A DNA stretch of 64,000 nucleotides from NCBI GenBank assembly GCA_003344405.1, contig NOWV01000056.1, positions 372,001 through 436,000 of the forward strand, given 5' to 3'. The notes beneath the pieces were generated by a model. That model did not search any database. It saw nothing but the letters and a program-made list of their open reading frames with translations, and had not been told where the DNA came from. This DNA comes from Trichoplax sp. H2. Taxonomy: Eukaryota; Placozoa; Uniplacotomia; Trichoplacea. A program made the translations under genes and the position numbers. Of this stretch, positions 1 through 13,890 are shown piece after piece (the first letter of the stretch is position 1; each line of letters opens with the position of its first letter).

Positions 1-464
1 AGTTCATTAATTAATTAGCAGCATAACCGATATCTTAGCTACTGCGCTGACTTGATCTAAATGACTTTAGCGACTTAGCGCTTTGTCCAGATAGAGTAAT
101 TACACTATAATGCGTCGATTATAGTAGAATATCCAATTAATGATCCATAGCGTTGAAAGCAATTTGAAGATATCAGTTTTGAAATCTTTTAGTCAAGCAT
201 GATGCACTTTTTATCATGTTCTACTTTGGTAAATTGTTCAAAAGAGTGTTTAATGACAGGGGCAAGATATTTTCAGTGACTATTTCCAATTCAATCGATG
301 TTGTTGTTTTTTGCCACTGGAAATACTTATCCAATGTTGGCGTCTCTACTTCCATTTTTATTGGTGTAGAGCTTAAACAACAGATAGTCAATCAATTTTT
401 TTTGTGGGGGGGGGAACTCGTTACGGGCCACCGAGTGACAGTCAACCTTGATGCACAACGTTGA

Positions 465-677
465 TCAACGGCGATAAGGATTGGTATAAAGAAAGTCGAG
501 AGCGTCGTACAAAATGCTGCCAGAATGAGAATTATCCATAAAGAACTGTATGATGTATGGAGGTTGAACGATACGTTGCTGGGCTACACCGCTTGCTGTC
601 GTGATTATTAGGCCGGATAGAATGCCGGACACAAGCACGCAGTCCATTCTGGTAGTCCGTAGGCTTTCCATGCCCAT
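465..677 (-). CDS. Doubtful small secreted or membrane-anchored ORF
   Basis: From an ATG at 677 this frame encodes about 70 residues. A short basic start (MGMESLRTTRMD) is followed by a hydrophobic run ending GLIITTASGVA and a polar tail that ends YTNPYRR before a TGA. The shape resembles a signal peptide plus a short mature peptide, and base composition here is less AT-rich than in neighbouring spacer. An in-frame pyrimidine-AG just upstream (near 711-715) could be a splice acceptor, in which case the frame continues into an earlier exon. No family is recognised. It may be a chance ORF. Confidence 0.22.
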   Translation of the reverse strand: MGMESLRTTRMDCVLVSGILSGLIITTASGVAQQRIVQPPYIIQFFMDNSHSGSILYDALDFLYTNPYRR

Positions 678-892
678 TGCCCAGTCAGAATCATGATGAC
701 GCTGAAACAAGGTGAAGTACCCGCTGCGTCAATCGATGTACTGAATTTGTCGCGGTAGTTCGTGTCTTGGGTCTGCTTCACCTTTTTGCTTGACGCTAGT
801 CACTTTGATTGTACTCAGTGGACGTATGGACTGTACTATCCTGATACGTTCACTTGTAGCCATGTACCACGGATTACTCAAAATTTCCCAGT

Positions 893-1203
893 AGGTGATG
901 CTTGCTGCGGTTCGACGGGAGTGACACACACACCAACTGCATTCCATTGCATGTCCTCGATCTGGAAGTGAAGGAATGGTAGAGTGATTTGTAGTTGTAG
1001 TGTTTGGGGGTTATAAATTTTCAAACTAGATACAAGTTTATATAGGATTAACTGCTTGTCCGACCATAGATTTTCATGGTTGAAGAATTGTGTTACGTCG
1101 TTATGGAAGTATTTGATATTGTCTTTGTATCTTTTCAAGTATAATTTCCCCATTGGTCCATGCTTGCTGCGGTTCGATCGTTCGACGTTAAGGACACACA
1201 CAT
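893..1203. repeat. Pair of dispersed direct repeats
   Basis: The stretch at about 897-935 (TGATGCTTGCTGCGGTTCGA then a GTGACACACACA tail) recurs in diverged form at about 1160-1203, about 260 bp away. Both copies carry the GCTTGCTGCGGTTCG core and a CACACA end. Function unknown; probably an old local duplication or two copies of a short element. Confidence 0.5.
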
Positions 1204-1259
1204 ACGAACTGAACGCAATCCTTTATTGTGATCGTCTACTACTGTACATTGCACACTAC

Positions 1260-1287
1260 TGTACACTGTACACTGTACACTGTACAC
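1260..1287. repeat. (TGTACAC)4 microsatellite
   Basis: Four perfect copies of TGTACAC. They are flanked by CATTGCACAC on the left and CTGTGCAATG on the right, so the array can fold into a hairpin. The unit contains the TGTAC motif that is enriched in non-coding DNA across this window. Confidence 0.85.
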
Positions 1288-4200
1288 TGTGCAATGGGAT
1301 CCCATTTCTTCCTTCTGTTTGCATAGTAAAAACGAGAAGTAAAATACTGGAAAAAAAAAAAGACCTATCGTTATTAACCTTCCTACAGGCACATAGCTCT
1401 CTTATTGTAGAAAGGTACCCACTAAATGTATTTGTGATCAATTTTGTACCAATTGATGTCAAAATTGTAATGTCCTAGGCTTCTACTACGCTTCAAGGAA
1501 TCCGACCAACTGCAGTCGATCATTCCACACAATACTGCACTTGACTAGATACCGGTATGTTGAATACGCTTTCAACGACTTCAACAGTAGCTTCTGGTAG
1601 TGATGACTAGTGCTACTTTGCTAGCTCTATTTCTATATTACGCTAGCTACGATGCCTGATGAAAGAGTTCAGTAAACACGAGTGCTGTAGTCAAAATTTC
1701 ATTTCTAGTCAATAGGTAATTTACAGGACAGATACAGGTCTCTAGTAGACGGACAGGAAAGTGGTTGTAGTCCAGCATAAATGATAGTCTGGGCTAGTTC
1801 GTTAATGTGTTCACTTTAATATTAAGATGTCTTATACTTCTATAAATTCTTCCTTTTAAATCTACTCCTAATGTATGCTTGTTAAAATTATTACCCTAAA
1901 CTAATTAGGACCAATTATATACTCATATCTTTAAAATTCATCTTAAATCAATTGGATGTTTAATATACCTTATATCGAGATTGCTTCAACTACAGATTGC
2001 AAGGTCAAAATTTTGGCCCCATAAGCATAACTCTAGGCTAACCAATTTTTCGATGCCATGTAATTTCCGTCATTGAACGTAATGTACTGTATCATACAAG
2101 TTGAATAAGTCGCTAATGACCAATTAATATTAGATAGCAGCAAGATAATATGGAAATGATGAGTGATTGAAGTGACATGAATGTAAAGAAGTTAGTAACA
2201 CAAAGTAGACACGTTATACTCATTAGATTATATAAACAAGTACGTTATACAGTATAGTTAATAGAGATGGCCATCTCAAGTAATTATAGAATGATTATAA
2301 TGGATGACTTCAATAGCAACTGTAATTGTACTAGTACTGTACACCGAGTGTGACCAGAATGACTGCTATTGCTTCCCATGTAGTGCTTCAGTAGTTAGGG
2401 AGAAGTCGGCTATCATGAATTGATAAAATTATCCTGCTAACTAATGCAGTACACGACTGAGTTTGACTATGATTATATACTCGTAGAATACTAGTGAATC
2501 TTCATTTCGGCTTCACGGTGACACCTACAGTACTTGGGTACAATAGTTCGAGAACAATATTCGCTACCATTCATCTTCATGCAACGCTCGATATCTGCCA
2601 GCAACTTATATGATTGTTATACTCGTATTGATACGATGAACTTGTGGCTTTGCCAAGATACTTAGTAAACCACGACAAATTATTGCATCCGGCAAATCAT
2701 ATCATCAAACACATTTTGCAAAGCAGCAATAATACCGAATAAGAGAATATGCAAATTGATATGATACACTACAATAGTTGTTAGCAGTGCTCATGCTTGA
2801 ATAGTTCCGTAGATCGATGGGCCTGGAATTTTTATGATAGCAGTTACAGTATGCCACATACAATGCTATCTTTTATTGACTTTTCAACACATGTCTACTG
2901 AGGTGTTTCGATCAATATTTTCTTATGACTCTCAGTACAAGTAGAGTTCCTATTTAAACTAGTTTGCTTTTGCTAGAGCAAAATGATATGTATACTAGCG
3001 ACAAAGATTTACAGTATGTTGCTCAAGTACTCCTTCTTTTCCTATATATTTGTTGAATTTCTTATTTAGCAGCTAATGACTACATTTTTTTCGAAAATGA
3101 CAGTAAAGCCCAATCTCGTGAAATCAACTTTTGTAACTGAACTGGATGAATGTATCTCTAATTTAGTGTAGTACTGAAGATGATAATAGTTACCGTTGCT
3201 TTGTTCTATTTTTTAAGATTTTACACTCAAATATATACTTACGTACATAACATGGGCACTGATCCTAACAATCTATTCATCCAAGAACAAATGTCTTCCA
3301 CTAGTCTAAAATATATGAAAAGGGTAAAGAAGCAGGAGAGAACTTCTGCGCCATACTCTATACTATATATACGCGTATCTCAAATATTCAAACATAATAA
3401 AAAAATGGGATCGTATAGTACACTCTGATATTTTTAACTTTGAATAGATCGTGTATTTGATATTTTTTTATTTATTATCATTGACGAGACACACTTGGGT
3501 TGTCAGTTATAGAATTGGATGCACTTGAAACTTGCCAATAGACGTGATTCAACATGTTTTGATTCTTGAGAAATTATCAATTAACTCCTTTCTTGGGTTT
3601 TTCACTCATGTCAAAAATTGTCATCAAAAATTACATGAAAGACTCTTTAATATATTGTTTGAAGATAACTCAGTTAATACAATAAAAAATAGAGGCTTTC
3701 TTGCATCTTAAAAACATAGTGCATATCATAATCGATTTCTGTTGGTTGTCATGTTTTAAACTGTAACTATGCCTATTAGTTATGATTTAAGCTAGGCATG
3801 ATGAAGATGTGACCATCATTAAAGCTACAGTACGTTATATCTAGTGGATATTAATCATCGCTATGTACTGTACTGTCGTATTTTGATCACAATATTATTT
3901 TCTGCAAACTATTTCATGTATTAGTAGATATTGTATTATATGGTCAAATCTATTTTTTACCATTTCAGTAAACACTTATTACTTTTACTTTCTCGTCATA
4001 TTATACAAATACCATTGTAATTGATTTTATTGTCGTAATGACTCCAATTCTTAACGTCATCTGTGATCTTTTGATTGGACATAAGGCTATGAGTATATTA
4101 ATGAATGTTGTTAATATCACTAATCCGGTAAATAAAAAAATATGAGCACAGTAGAATATGTTTAATAACGATCATTTCAACTCATGTCTTCCCATTTTAA

Positions 4201-4949
4201 TTATTATTATCGTATCTATATATCTTTGATTGCATTCTAGACTTGATTATTCCATGACGTTATTGAATTTATAACCGTTATTTCATGAATATGTTTTGCT
4301 TTATCGAGTTAAAAGCTTTCTACTTTAAGGAAAAAAAACAAAAAAGTAACCATATAAATGCTTCCAAAGTTTAGCAGCGCGATAAATTAGTTCGTAATTG
4401 CTACATTACCAAGCTGTCATGTAGCATCCGACAATTTGGCGCTTCGATTATGAATAGTTCATTAAAGATAAATGTGGTAGCTTGGAAATAAAAAACTATT
4501 CTCTACCAAGATGTATAGGATACCAATTTTTTTTCTTACACGTCTATGTACAGTACTGTATAACTTCGTGTACAGTATAAACGTGTCGATCACGATGAGC
4601 ATTGATTGTTACCTACTTACAGACAGTATCATATTAATGGACACACGCAAAAAATTGAGTGTACGTGCGAATATATATTTATGCCATGTAATGTACTGTG
4701 TATAATATTGATACTCTCATGTCTTCTCATAAGTTACCATTTTCGACAGTTAAATAGATGCACGTAATTGATTGATTTGGTGACTTTTCCTTTAAATAGA
4801 CAGACATAATAATGTAGCCGTAATTACTTTATTATTATATTTTATTATAATTATCCTAACTACTATTTACTGTATTGTCATAGAAATTGTGCACTTATCT
4901 TGTCTTGGTTGAAAAGAAACTGAAGGTACATTAGTTTATCATTATTAAG

Positions 4950-7900
4950 CGACGACGTGAGTTGACCACCTCGATGGAAGAAGACAATTTATCACCATTG
5001 GCTAACCATGCCGGTGCCAATTTGCCTCATTCACGATATTTAAAATCGAGGAGATTGTCGATTAGTGCTGAAGCTTGTAACTTTGATAGTGATGGCGAAG
5101 AAGAAGGATCTGGTAAAGATTTAGTAGTGGTAAGTCATGATAAGAGTAATGCTCGCATAATCACACTGTATTAATGCCTGGTCGTCATGTTGATTAATTT
5201 TCGATGACTTATCATTTTGAGTTATCAATTTTCAATTAATTTAACTAAATGATTTCTGTTAAGGCATAAAAAGTTATATAGCAATTACTGATTTATGTAC
5301 AAATCATCCTGTGACTCAAATGGTTTGTGAATTTAAATGCTGTTTCCTATTCTTTTATTTCAAGTAACATTGAGAATGTACAGTACAGCACTTATAATAT
5401 TGGCGAACCTTTCTGTCTGCTGTAGCTACGCATAGTAATTATAGAATTATTATTGCAGATACTGTGTTAAAATGACTATATTTGCTAACGAATTTTGAGA
5501 ACTAGACGAGTATATCTATGAGAAAATAACTTGAAGGAATAATGACATGGACATTATAGAATCTAGTGCATTTTCTGTTTTTATTTCTTTACTATTTTTT
5601 CCTATTGTATAATTCTTTCGTCGTTGATAATATTCGCTATTAATTGTCGATCGACTCTTGCAGATATGAAAATATGCGTTTCAATTTCGTGACGTTTTTC
5701 AATATTGTTCACCCCGTGTAATGAAAGGACTATAGTTTATAGGCCATTATCACCGTAAAGTAGAATATAAGTTAATAAGTATTTGATATTGTGTCTTAAA
5801 TACATGAACGTTACTTTATTTAAAATCAAATTTCAAAATAACATTATCCTTGCGCTAGTTCTTATGTATCTCGCATTATTCAACGAAGCAGTAAACTTCA
5901 CTATGAACTAACCATTAAATATCACAGTGAAACATATACATTATAAATTTCGCATCATCGTTTTATAGAGAATGCATTACAATATTACGTCCAAGTTGAG
6001 GAATTTTTGACAGAGGGCGAAAAACTACGATGTTATAATTTAGCAGATGATAAATTTCTGTACTGTGTTTCAAGGTCCCTTTAAGCAAATTTATTGTAGT
6101 GGCAGATACTATTAGCTTAATATATCCCCACTTATCGGTGTTATCATGCCGCACAATATAGTGCATACCTAGTAATGGAAAAACTTATTAATAAGTACTT
6201 CGTACTTAGTTTAGAAATGATGACATATGGGAGTTTCAATATACCGATATTCATATTGATACTTAATGATGCAATATTGATAAAGTATGAATGATATGGA
6301 TTATTGAAGACTATGACTGTTGTATCGGGTTTCTTTTTATGTCATTTTAATATCTCGATATGCCAGCACTTACCTCTTTTTCTTTCATAAATATATTGAA
6401 TTGAAAGCAAATTTACATCTTGATCGATAAAGTAAAATTCTGTCATCTTTAAGTCATTTATATTTCATAAAGCCATCAATTAAATCATTTCTTTTTTCAT
6501 TTTTTAAACGCGTTGATCTCTTGTGTGGCATACATCAAACCCGGGGGCATAAATACCGTTTTAATACTTGCAATACATTTTTGTACGATATTCTTCGACT
6601 ACTGTACTATTGTTTAAAATTATAACCCTAAACTTGTATATATTATCGTATCATATTATCGTCAATCTGTTATATCTTTTTATATTTGTAATGTTCAAAA
6701 AGACCAACATTTAAAATATTGGAAAAATTCTTTTTGCAGTTGGTAAATTGCTTTGAATTCAGCGATTGCTATGATAACGAAGTAAAAATGATGATATACA
6801 GTATATTAAGGATAAGACTGCAATAAATAAATAATACCGTACTTAATGCATAGGCAAAATTATAATCATCGATATTACGCTGACGAATGTGATCGTATTT
6901 TTTACAGTAGATGTTAACAGAGTCGACATTGATACGACTTTAATACGACATTAGCACATTAGAAAGAAACCCATAGTGCATACGTACTGCGTCTTGTTTT
7001 AGGCTTTAATTCGTTAAACAATTTCTGATGGATAAATTAATCAGTAGAAGTTGTACAGAGTTGATAGATTTCTCGTATGTGGGATAAAGGTACTATGCCA
7101 TCGATGGAAGATTTGCCAGTGTATCAAATATCTGATGTTTAATATTCAGTGATTAAAGGCTACGCTTGCGATTTTTTACGCAGTTAATGCTATTTAATGG
7201 ACCTATTTGTTAATTCTACGGTTTTACTATTTCAAAAATCAATCAGAACTAGTACAAAAATTAGCGTATATCTTTCTTTAATTATACCATATTGACGATG
7301 TTTGTAGCTTCAGCTAACATACCGATAAAATTTAAATTCCATGTAATATAAAAACCTTTAAATATCGTCGTTATGCAATTTAAGGTTAACAAGGAGTCGT
7401 CATGTGTATATGCTATACCGATCAGCGATTATAAATATTATTAGATGAGATTTGTTGCTGTTGCATCATTTTGCATTCCTGCCAAAAGCAAGATCAAATC
7501 GTTAAGCTGTTGGATGATAAAATTACGAATATAGTGCGACTTAAAATTGCAGCCTATATTGTACGTAGAGAGGCAATTTATTGTACAAATTACGGAAATG
7601 ATATTGTAATGCTACACTTTATTTGGTATCTATGATCTGAAATAATTGAAATGAATTTTAGTCCTTTACACAGATGATTTATTACCGAATAGAGTATTTA
7701 GAACGAGCGACAAATTCGATACACCCTTCTTATGTGAAATATCAAATGTATCTACTCAATTTCAATTTGTTATTGAAGAGCAGTTATTATATGATTCCTA
7801 AAAGCAACTTAATTTAGATGTAAATGATGTGTAATTTAATCCGTCAGTCGTCTACGGTGAAGGTGATAACTTTTTCTTATATTTTTAACTATTTATCATA

Positions 7901-10804
7901 CCTTATTGCTAGTTATCATGACTAAATATAGAAACTCATTATAAATTATTAGATGGAGTTATATGATAATCCGTTCAGATTTAGATAAATTACTTTCAAA
8001 TATTCATCATAATTACTGATTAAGTTATAAATGATATTTAATGATATAAACGATGGATTATAATTCCTCGAAACTTAATGAAAATGCATTTAATGAGAGA
8101 TTTTAACTTAGTATGATTACTTCACATATACCTTATAACCTATCATTACATGTGATCTCTATAAAGAATAATTGTAATATGAATACAATTTATCGATATT
8201 TTGAAAGGGTAGGACTTTAAATAATCTATAATTATAATGCAATGATCAAACTTTTGTTTTATGTCTAGTTGATTTCTTGAATACATTTTATCAACTACGC
8301 CTTAAGATTCAGTAACTTTCTTTGGCTCTTTTTAATTGGACTTGTATATTCATAGTCTAATAACGAAACTAAAAAATTAGGGCATAAAGTTACTTATATC
8401 ACGTTATCATTAATGATACTAAATATACACCGTATTGCAGACGTAATCAGCCTTGACTCTTAAAAGAATTAATTAAATCGAATACTATATATGTAATCAA
8501 CTGGACGAAAATTAACTAAATACTATTAATTCTTATGATCGAAGTTAGTATTAATACTGAAGGCCTCGATTAATGAAGTAAATATCAAAAGCAGTCTAAC
8601 GAATGAAATGATTGGTGATTATGTTATTATAATTATCGAAATAATTGTAATTGAATTTTAGGTATTAATCTTTTCGTGATAGTTTCCTGTAAGGCTGTAA
8701 CAGTAAGATTAGTACAATAGGGTTATGCCTTCTTTGGCGTCTTATATCCTCAACTAAATGATATTTGAGTAATAGTCTCATATTGTGATATGATTCTATA
8801 TCTATCAGTAGTACCGCTACGTAGTGCAAACAATATTAGAATAACATGCACCTGTTTCAACATAGTCTGGCTCTGTGGATATTGTAATAATACAATTACT
8901 GCTATTGTTACTATATTTCAAGTCAATGCAAGACTGTCATAATTGCTGATTAGCTAATAATAACGACTAGTTATTTTATTGACATTTTTATATTCCTGTC
9001 AAGTATAAAGATATAACTAGCTTACTGTACTGTGGTCAAGACATAAATAGAAGCCACATTTACATGTTATTGTAGTGGAAAAAGTTAAATCCAAATGAAA
9101 CAATAACAAATAGGTATTGCTTTTAGTATCCGTTGAGTTGATATTTGTTTTTACTATGATTACATCTGAACCTATTGTCTAATTTCCTTCACCTGTTCTT
9201 GTTGTCCTGGTATTTAAGAATTAGCTCAACATTTTGGTTTACAATTAATGGGTCTTCCATCAATGATCTAACTAAAAATAACACATCTGATAATTGATTT
9301 ACATTTTGTAGATTGTAATTTTTTAGCTCAGATTTATAGCAGATTTTAGCAGGAACTGAAGTGCAAAGTGATTAAATATTAGTGCTATTGACTTAACATC
9401 ATCATCGTTACAGCCTGTCGTTATCATTGTATAGCTTCAACGTAATTTAAACTGCTTTTGGCTCAGGGTGGGGTGATTTTACACATAAGTAGTATAGCAG
9501 CATTTGCGCTACTGCAAGGTTGCTGACACGTATATAGATGCTATAAATTCATATAGTATATCATTTTTAGCTGAAATCCAATCTATGTTTTATAACAGCT
9601 AATATTGTTAATTCTTTAACTGATTTAAAATTTAAAAATTTTAAAAAGAAATTATTCCTGTAGAGAAATATTTAAAACTTATTATTACCTTTAGGTTAAA
9701 CATCCTAAAAGTGATGAACAGTTGGCTCGATTAAATAGTGCAATTACCAAAACCTTCGTTTTCAAAGCATTAAATGATGAACAACGTGAATTAGTTATTG
9801 ACTCAATGTACGAGAAGTGTGTGGCTAAAGGTAAGAAATATTAAATATCAAAATCGGGATAATTGATGGCATGCATAGCTGAGCATCATACCGTCTTTAT
9901 GAATAATTATAACAAGCGCTTGTATATAGAATAAATGACCGGAAATTAGCATAATGTTATAATGTTACTCCATAATTTTATATCGTTATGTAAATAGGTT
10001 ATGACGATATTATCAGCTTTCTGTACTCATTCTTACTGTGGGAATTTTTGATACAGTGCACAAAGCTTTATCTAAAGTATATGAAACGATTTATTATCAT
10101 TAGGAAATGACGTTATTCGTCAAGGCGATGATGGCGATAATTTCTATATTGTTGATGCCGGCATTTTTGAAGCCATTGTTAAACGAGACGGCAAAAGTGA
10201 AGTTGTCTTCAAATACGATAATTCTGGTAGCTTTGGCGAGCTAGCATTGATGTACAATACCCCCCGATCGGCCACAGTGCGTGCTTCTACGGACGGTGTA
10301 CTATGGACTTTGAGTGGTGAAATGTTCCGACAAATTGTCTTAAAAGCTGCTCGAAAGAAGAGGGAAGAATTCCGTAAATTGTTACAATCTGTAACCATAT
10401 TGAAAGAACTGAGCACATACGAATTGGAAAATGTTGCGGATGCGTTAATTTTGAAAAAGTATAAGAATGGTGAATGTATCTTTAAGGAAGGTGATCAAGC
10501 GTACGAATTATACTTTGTATTAGCAGGTGCGGTCGAAATCCGAATGCTTGATAAATCAAACAGACAAAGTGGCCAACAAGTAAAAATAACAGAGTGTCCA
10601 GTTGGCAGTTACTTCGGCGAACTTGCGTGGCTAAAAAAGGATCCTAGGGCAGCATCGGCCTATGCTCTTGGTAATGTAACTTTAGCTGAATTGGATGTTT
10701 ACGCATTTGAACGTTTACTCGGCCCTTGTCGCGAAATTATGGAAAGAAATGCCAAGGCATACGAAAAACCATTAATTGAGAAATTTGGCTCGTTGGCAAT
10801 GTAA
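4950..10804 (+). CDS. PRKAR2: cAMP-dependent protein kinase type II regulatory subunit (5' partial)
   Basis: Regulates PKA by holding the catalytic subunit inactive until cAMP binds. Exons: about 4950-5129, 9695-9830 and 10104-10804, with matching phases (0, then 1) and good splice sites. Exon 1 carries the inhibitor site RRLSISAE. Serine at the phospho-acceptor position marks type II (autophosphorylated) rather than type I, and an acidic patch (DSDGEEE) follows, as in RII. Exons 2-3 encode two cyclic-nucleotide-binding domains. Their phosphate-binding cassettes, FGELALMYNTPRSAT and FGELAWLKKDPRAAS, both keep the Glu and Arg that contact cAMP. The protein ends EKFGSLAM. The dimerisation/docking domain is missing: the frame is open upstream of ATG 4974 to an acceptor-like AG at 4949, so an earlier exon is expected. 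The alternative is a short form starting at 4974. The 4565-nt intron 1 holds no recognised gene. Confidence 0.93.
5130..9694 (+). other. Long intron 1 of the PKA RII gene
   Basis: This 4.6 kb intron begins GTAAGT and ends CCTTTAG. It is very AT-rich and has no coding exon of a recognised family on either strand. Scattered TACTGTA/TACAGTA motifs are present. It is far longer than most other introns in the window, which are about 80-200 nt. Confidence 0.7.
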
Positions 10805-13800
10805 AATTAAGACTTCAGGACCAATTATATTATCATAATGTTGCAGCTAGTGATGCTGTTAGGGTAGGCGACCATTCCAGCTGTTTCAAATCGACCATAG
10901 TTAGTTTTATCTACCATAAGAAAGCGATTTTGACACCGACAACATCGACGAAAAATTTAATTTCGACAAGACTATTGGCAATTTCTCGTAAAAAATGTGT
11001 ATTTGTATGTAATATCTTTGTCCTTACATGTAGTATAATTATTTTAGAAATTATCCAACGTGTGGCAATCGATTGCTGAAATTATAAAATTTCGTAGCAA
11101 ATTTACATTACTTTAGAAAATATATCAAGGACATGAATTGTGCTATTATAAAGTGCATTTACGATATCAGTTGATGATCGTTGGTTTGAGGTATTAATGA
11201 GCAATTTAAGGTTTACATACTTTGATGTTGGCCAGCTAATTATTAATGATATTTTTAGTTAGTGACTGTTGATAAAGTATTACGAGTTAAATTTACTTAC
11301 CAATTGCTAAATGTCAAGTATTATATTTAATGTTTTGACTGATAAATGATACCATTAACAGCAGTATTTACATGTTAGTATCTTACTGTATACGTGTATT
11401 ATTTACCAAGCAAGATGGTACAACGTGATCTAGGCACAAGACTTGGTATGATATTACACCATCATCTTGGAGCTACTTACAGTCTAGACAATGTGATGAT
11501 ACGCTGTAGTATCTAACGATAACGTTTGTAACTGTAAGCCGTTGATGACAAAGATATTTTCTGGCTATTTTGTCGAGGAATGTATTTGGTTTGTGTATCA
11601 TGTTTGCTGTAGTTAGTGAATGTAGCCGCTATAGTATGAGCTGGTATGAATGATTTGTTCCGGATATACAGTAGTCAGTAGTTTACGAGACAAGTTGCTA
11701 TACAATCATACCAGTATTTGTTAAGTATTAATAAAATGTAATCGAGCAAAATTGTATTGGGATATGACGGTAACAATTTCTTACTTGACCTGCTATGATG
11801 GAGTGATATATGTGGACTACTAAAACACCAAGGACGTGACAATCTCTACGGTTAAATACCATACTGTATGAGTCCAAACTTGATACTGTACGGCGTATTA
11901 TAGACTTATTGCATAAATTAACATACAAATTGCTTCATTTTGGAATCATGCGGTAATTATGATTTCACTTTTTAGCGTTCAAATCATGAGTGAATACTGC
12001 TAATTCTAAAGCATATGAAATGCGAGTTATTAATTTAATTTCTAATTAGATTATAGCGGTAAAATGTTAAAAAGCGCTGTACATCTATTCATTGCAAAAA
12101 TGAATAATAGGTTAGAAGCGTCGAACGGTATTTTTGATGGATCTTAGTCATTGGGCTGCTTTTCGTCCGACTGTCATACTAAATGCTGAGCACGCTACTA
12201 GATTTAAAGAACATAGCAATGGCACCGTTGTGAGATTCAGCATTTTGCATACATAACGTTATGAAACTCCGTATGTTGATGTGCCCTCGATTCCCCAATC
12301 AATATGAGCATTCAGGACTGATAGAGGTACTGTAGGAGAAAAAGCCTCACTTATACGTATATTTTCATGCATATACTCTGCCGCAGGAAGCATATATAGT
12401 AAGATAATCTACCTGTAAATTTTCTTTTAACGTACTGCTTTGTGCTGAATACGACAATTTCATTTGAACGGGAAATTAAGTAATGTATATAATTGGTCTA
12501 AAACTAAATGCAGCGGTTCTAACCCTATTACTGTACCGATAATTTCCCAACCCGCCCATTAATCCTATTGATAATTCCCCTACCCTAAAAATTATTAAAA
12601 TAATTTTTTCAACAATTTTAACAAAAAATAGCTTTAACATGAATGAACTCGAAAATTAAGGTAGTACAGAGGTATAGGCTAGATGAGCATAAGCCTGCAG
12701 TGTAACTGACTGACTGTCCTGCAACAAAATCGAATTTAACAAAGGCATATAAGCATATTTTAACTCCTTAGTATGAAATTACTGTTCCATATTAGTTTCT
12801 AAAATTTACCGATAAAGATTAAATATGAAAATAGTGACTAGTTGATCACAAGAGTTGACCATAGATTTTACGAGTGGCTAAGGAATGCATTTAATTGTGA
12901 ATCTGTCTCAAATTGCGGTTATGCTTGCTCATTATGGCTAGTGAAAACACATTTAATCTGTGATAATCATAGACTCTAATAATTAATAACTATAATGCGC
13001 GTAGTAGTAAAGTATAATATTAAATTTAAGAAAAATCAACCGGCGACTAAGTGATCCGATACTTGTCTATCGGGTAATTAATGAAAAGGGAAACTTAATA
13101 ATAATTCAAGTAAACAGTTCGCATAAATCATTGTTTTTATCAAAAGACGAATGGATTGAGAAGTAAGTTCTGGAAGATAACTTGCCTGTGCAACGGTAGC
13201 GATCTGAGCTTACACTAAATGTTGTGGCTACGTAAATAATGACCACTTGCAAGAATAAATTAGTAATTCTAAGGTTTAAAGTTAAAAATTACTTTTGATC
13301 AGATTTTAACGGTAAGAGTATAACCATGTTATTTCTTGCAATTTTTCTTTAGTTCGATAAATAAAATAAAAAAGACTACCATCAAGTGTATTATTGAGAT
13401 TCACTTTATCGGTTTTGCTTAATAATTGCCAATCTGCTTGATAGCGAATGACCAATTTTTTTATTTTTCGTTACGAGCCATAGACATTAAAGATACATAA
13501 TAGTTTATTGTGCAAAAACTAATCAATGCAGCAATCAAAAGGTGTAGCATTCACTACTGTATATGAATAGTATAAGTAACAGTGTGAAATATTTGTGATT
13601 ACTAGCTACTTTTTTTATCTAATAAATGATAATTAAAACAACAGCTTTGGTTGAAACTTTCAATTTATCGTAAGCTTGAGTCTAAAGTAAAGGCTGTAAT
13701 TATTATTATAATTATAAGGAAGCGTTAGTATAAGCTGTAAAATAGTTCATTTGTTAGGCTAATTCATTTCTCTCGATTGATTAGCTATGATAACGCGTTC

Positions 13801-13890
13801 TGGTTGTAATAACTTTTTGCTTGAAATAATCTATGAGTTAGGTACCGGTATCTAGTCCAAAATAGCTAAGCTGCATCATCATCGAACTTA
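10805..13890. other. Non-coding spacer between PKA RII and the 25-aa repeat gene
   Basis: Includes the 3' untranslated region of the PKA gene and the downstream side of the minus-strand repeat gene. No exon, RNA gene or mobile element was recognised. A small minus-strand ORF at 11728-11928 has no visible family features. Confidence 0.6.

Larger units (their letters stand above)
1..4949. other. Non-coding spacer upstream of the PKA regulatory subunit
   Basis: No exon of a known family was recognised. The first 1.3 kb is less AT-rich than the rest and holds small repeats and a doubtful minus-strand secreted ORF, listed separately. The region should contain, or precede, the missing first exon(s) of the PKA RII gene (dimerisation/docking domain). 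I looked for that motif on the plus strand and could not support any candidate. Confidence 0.5.
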
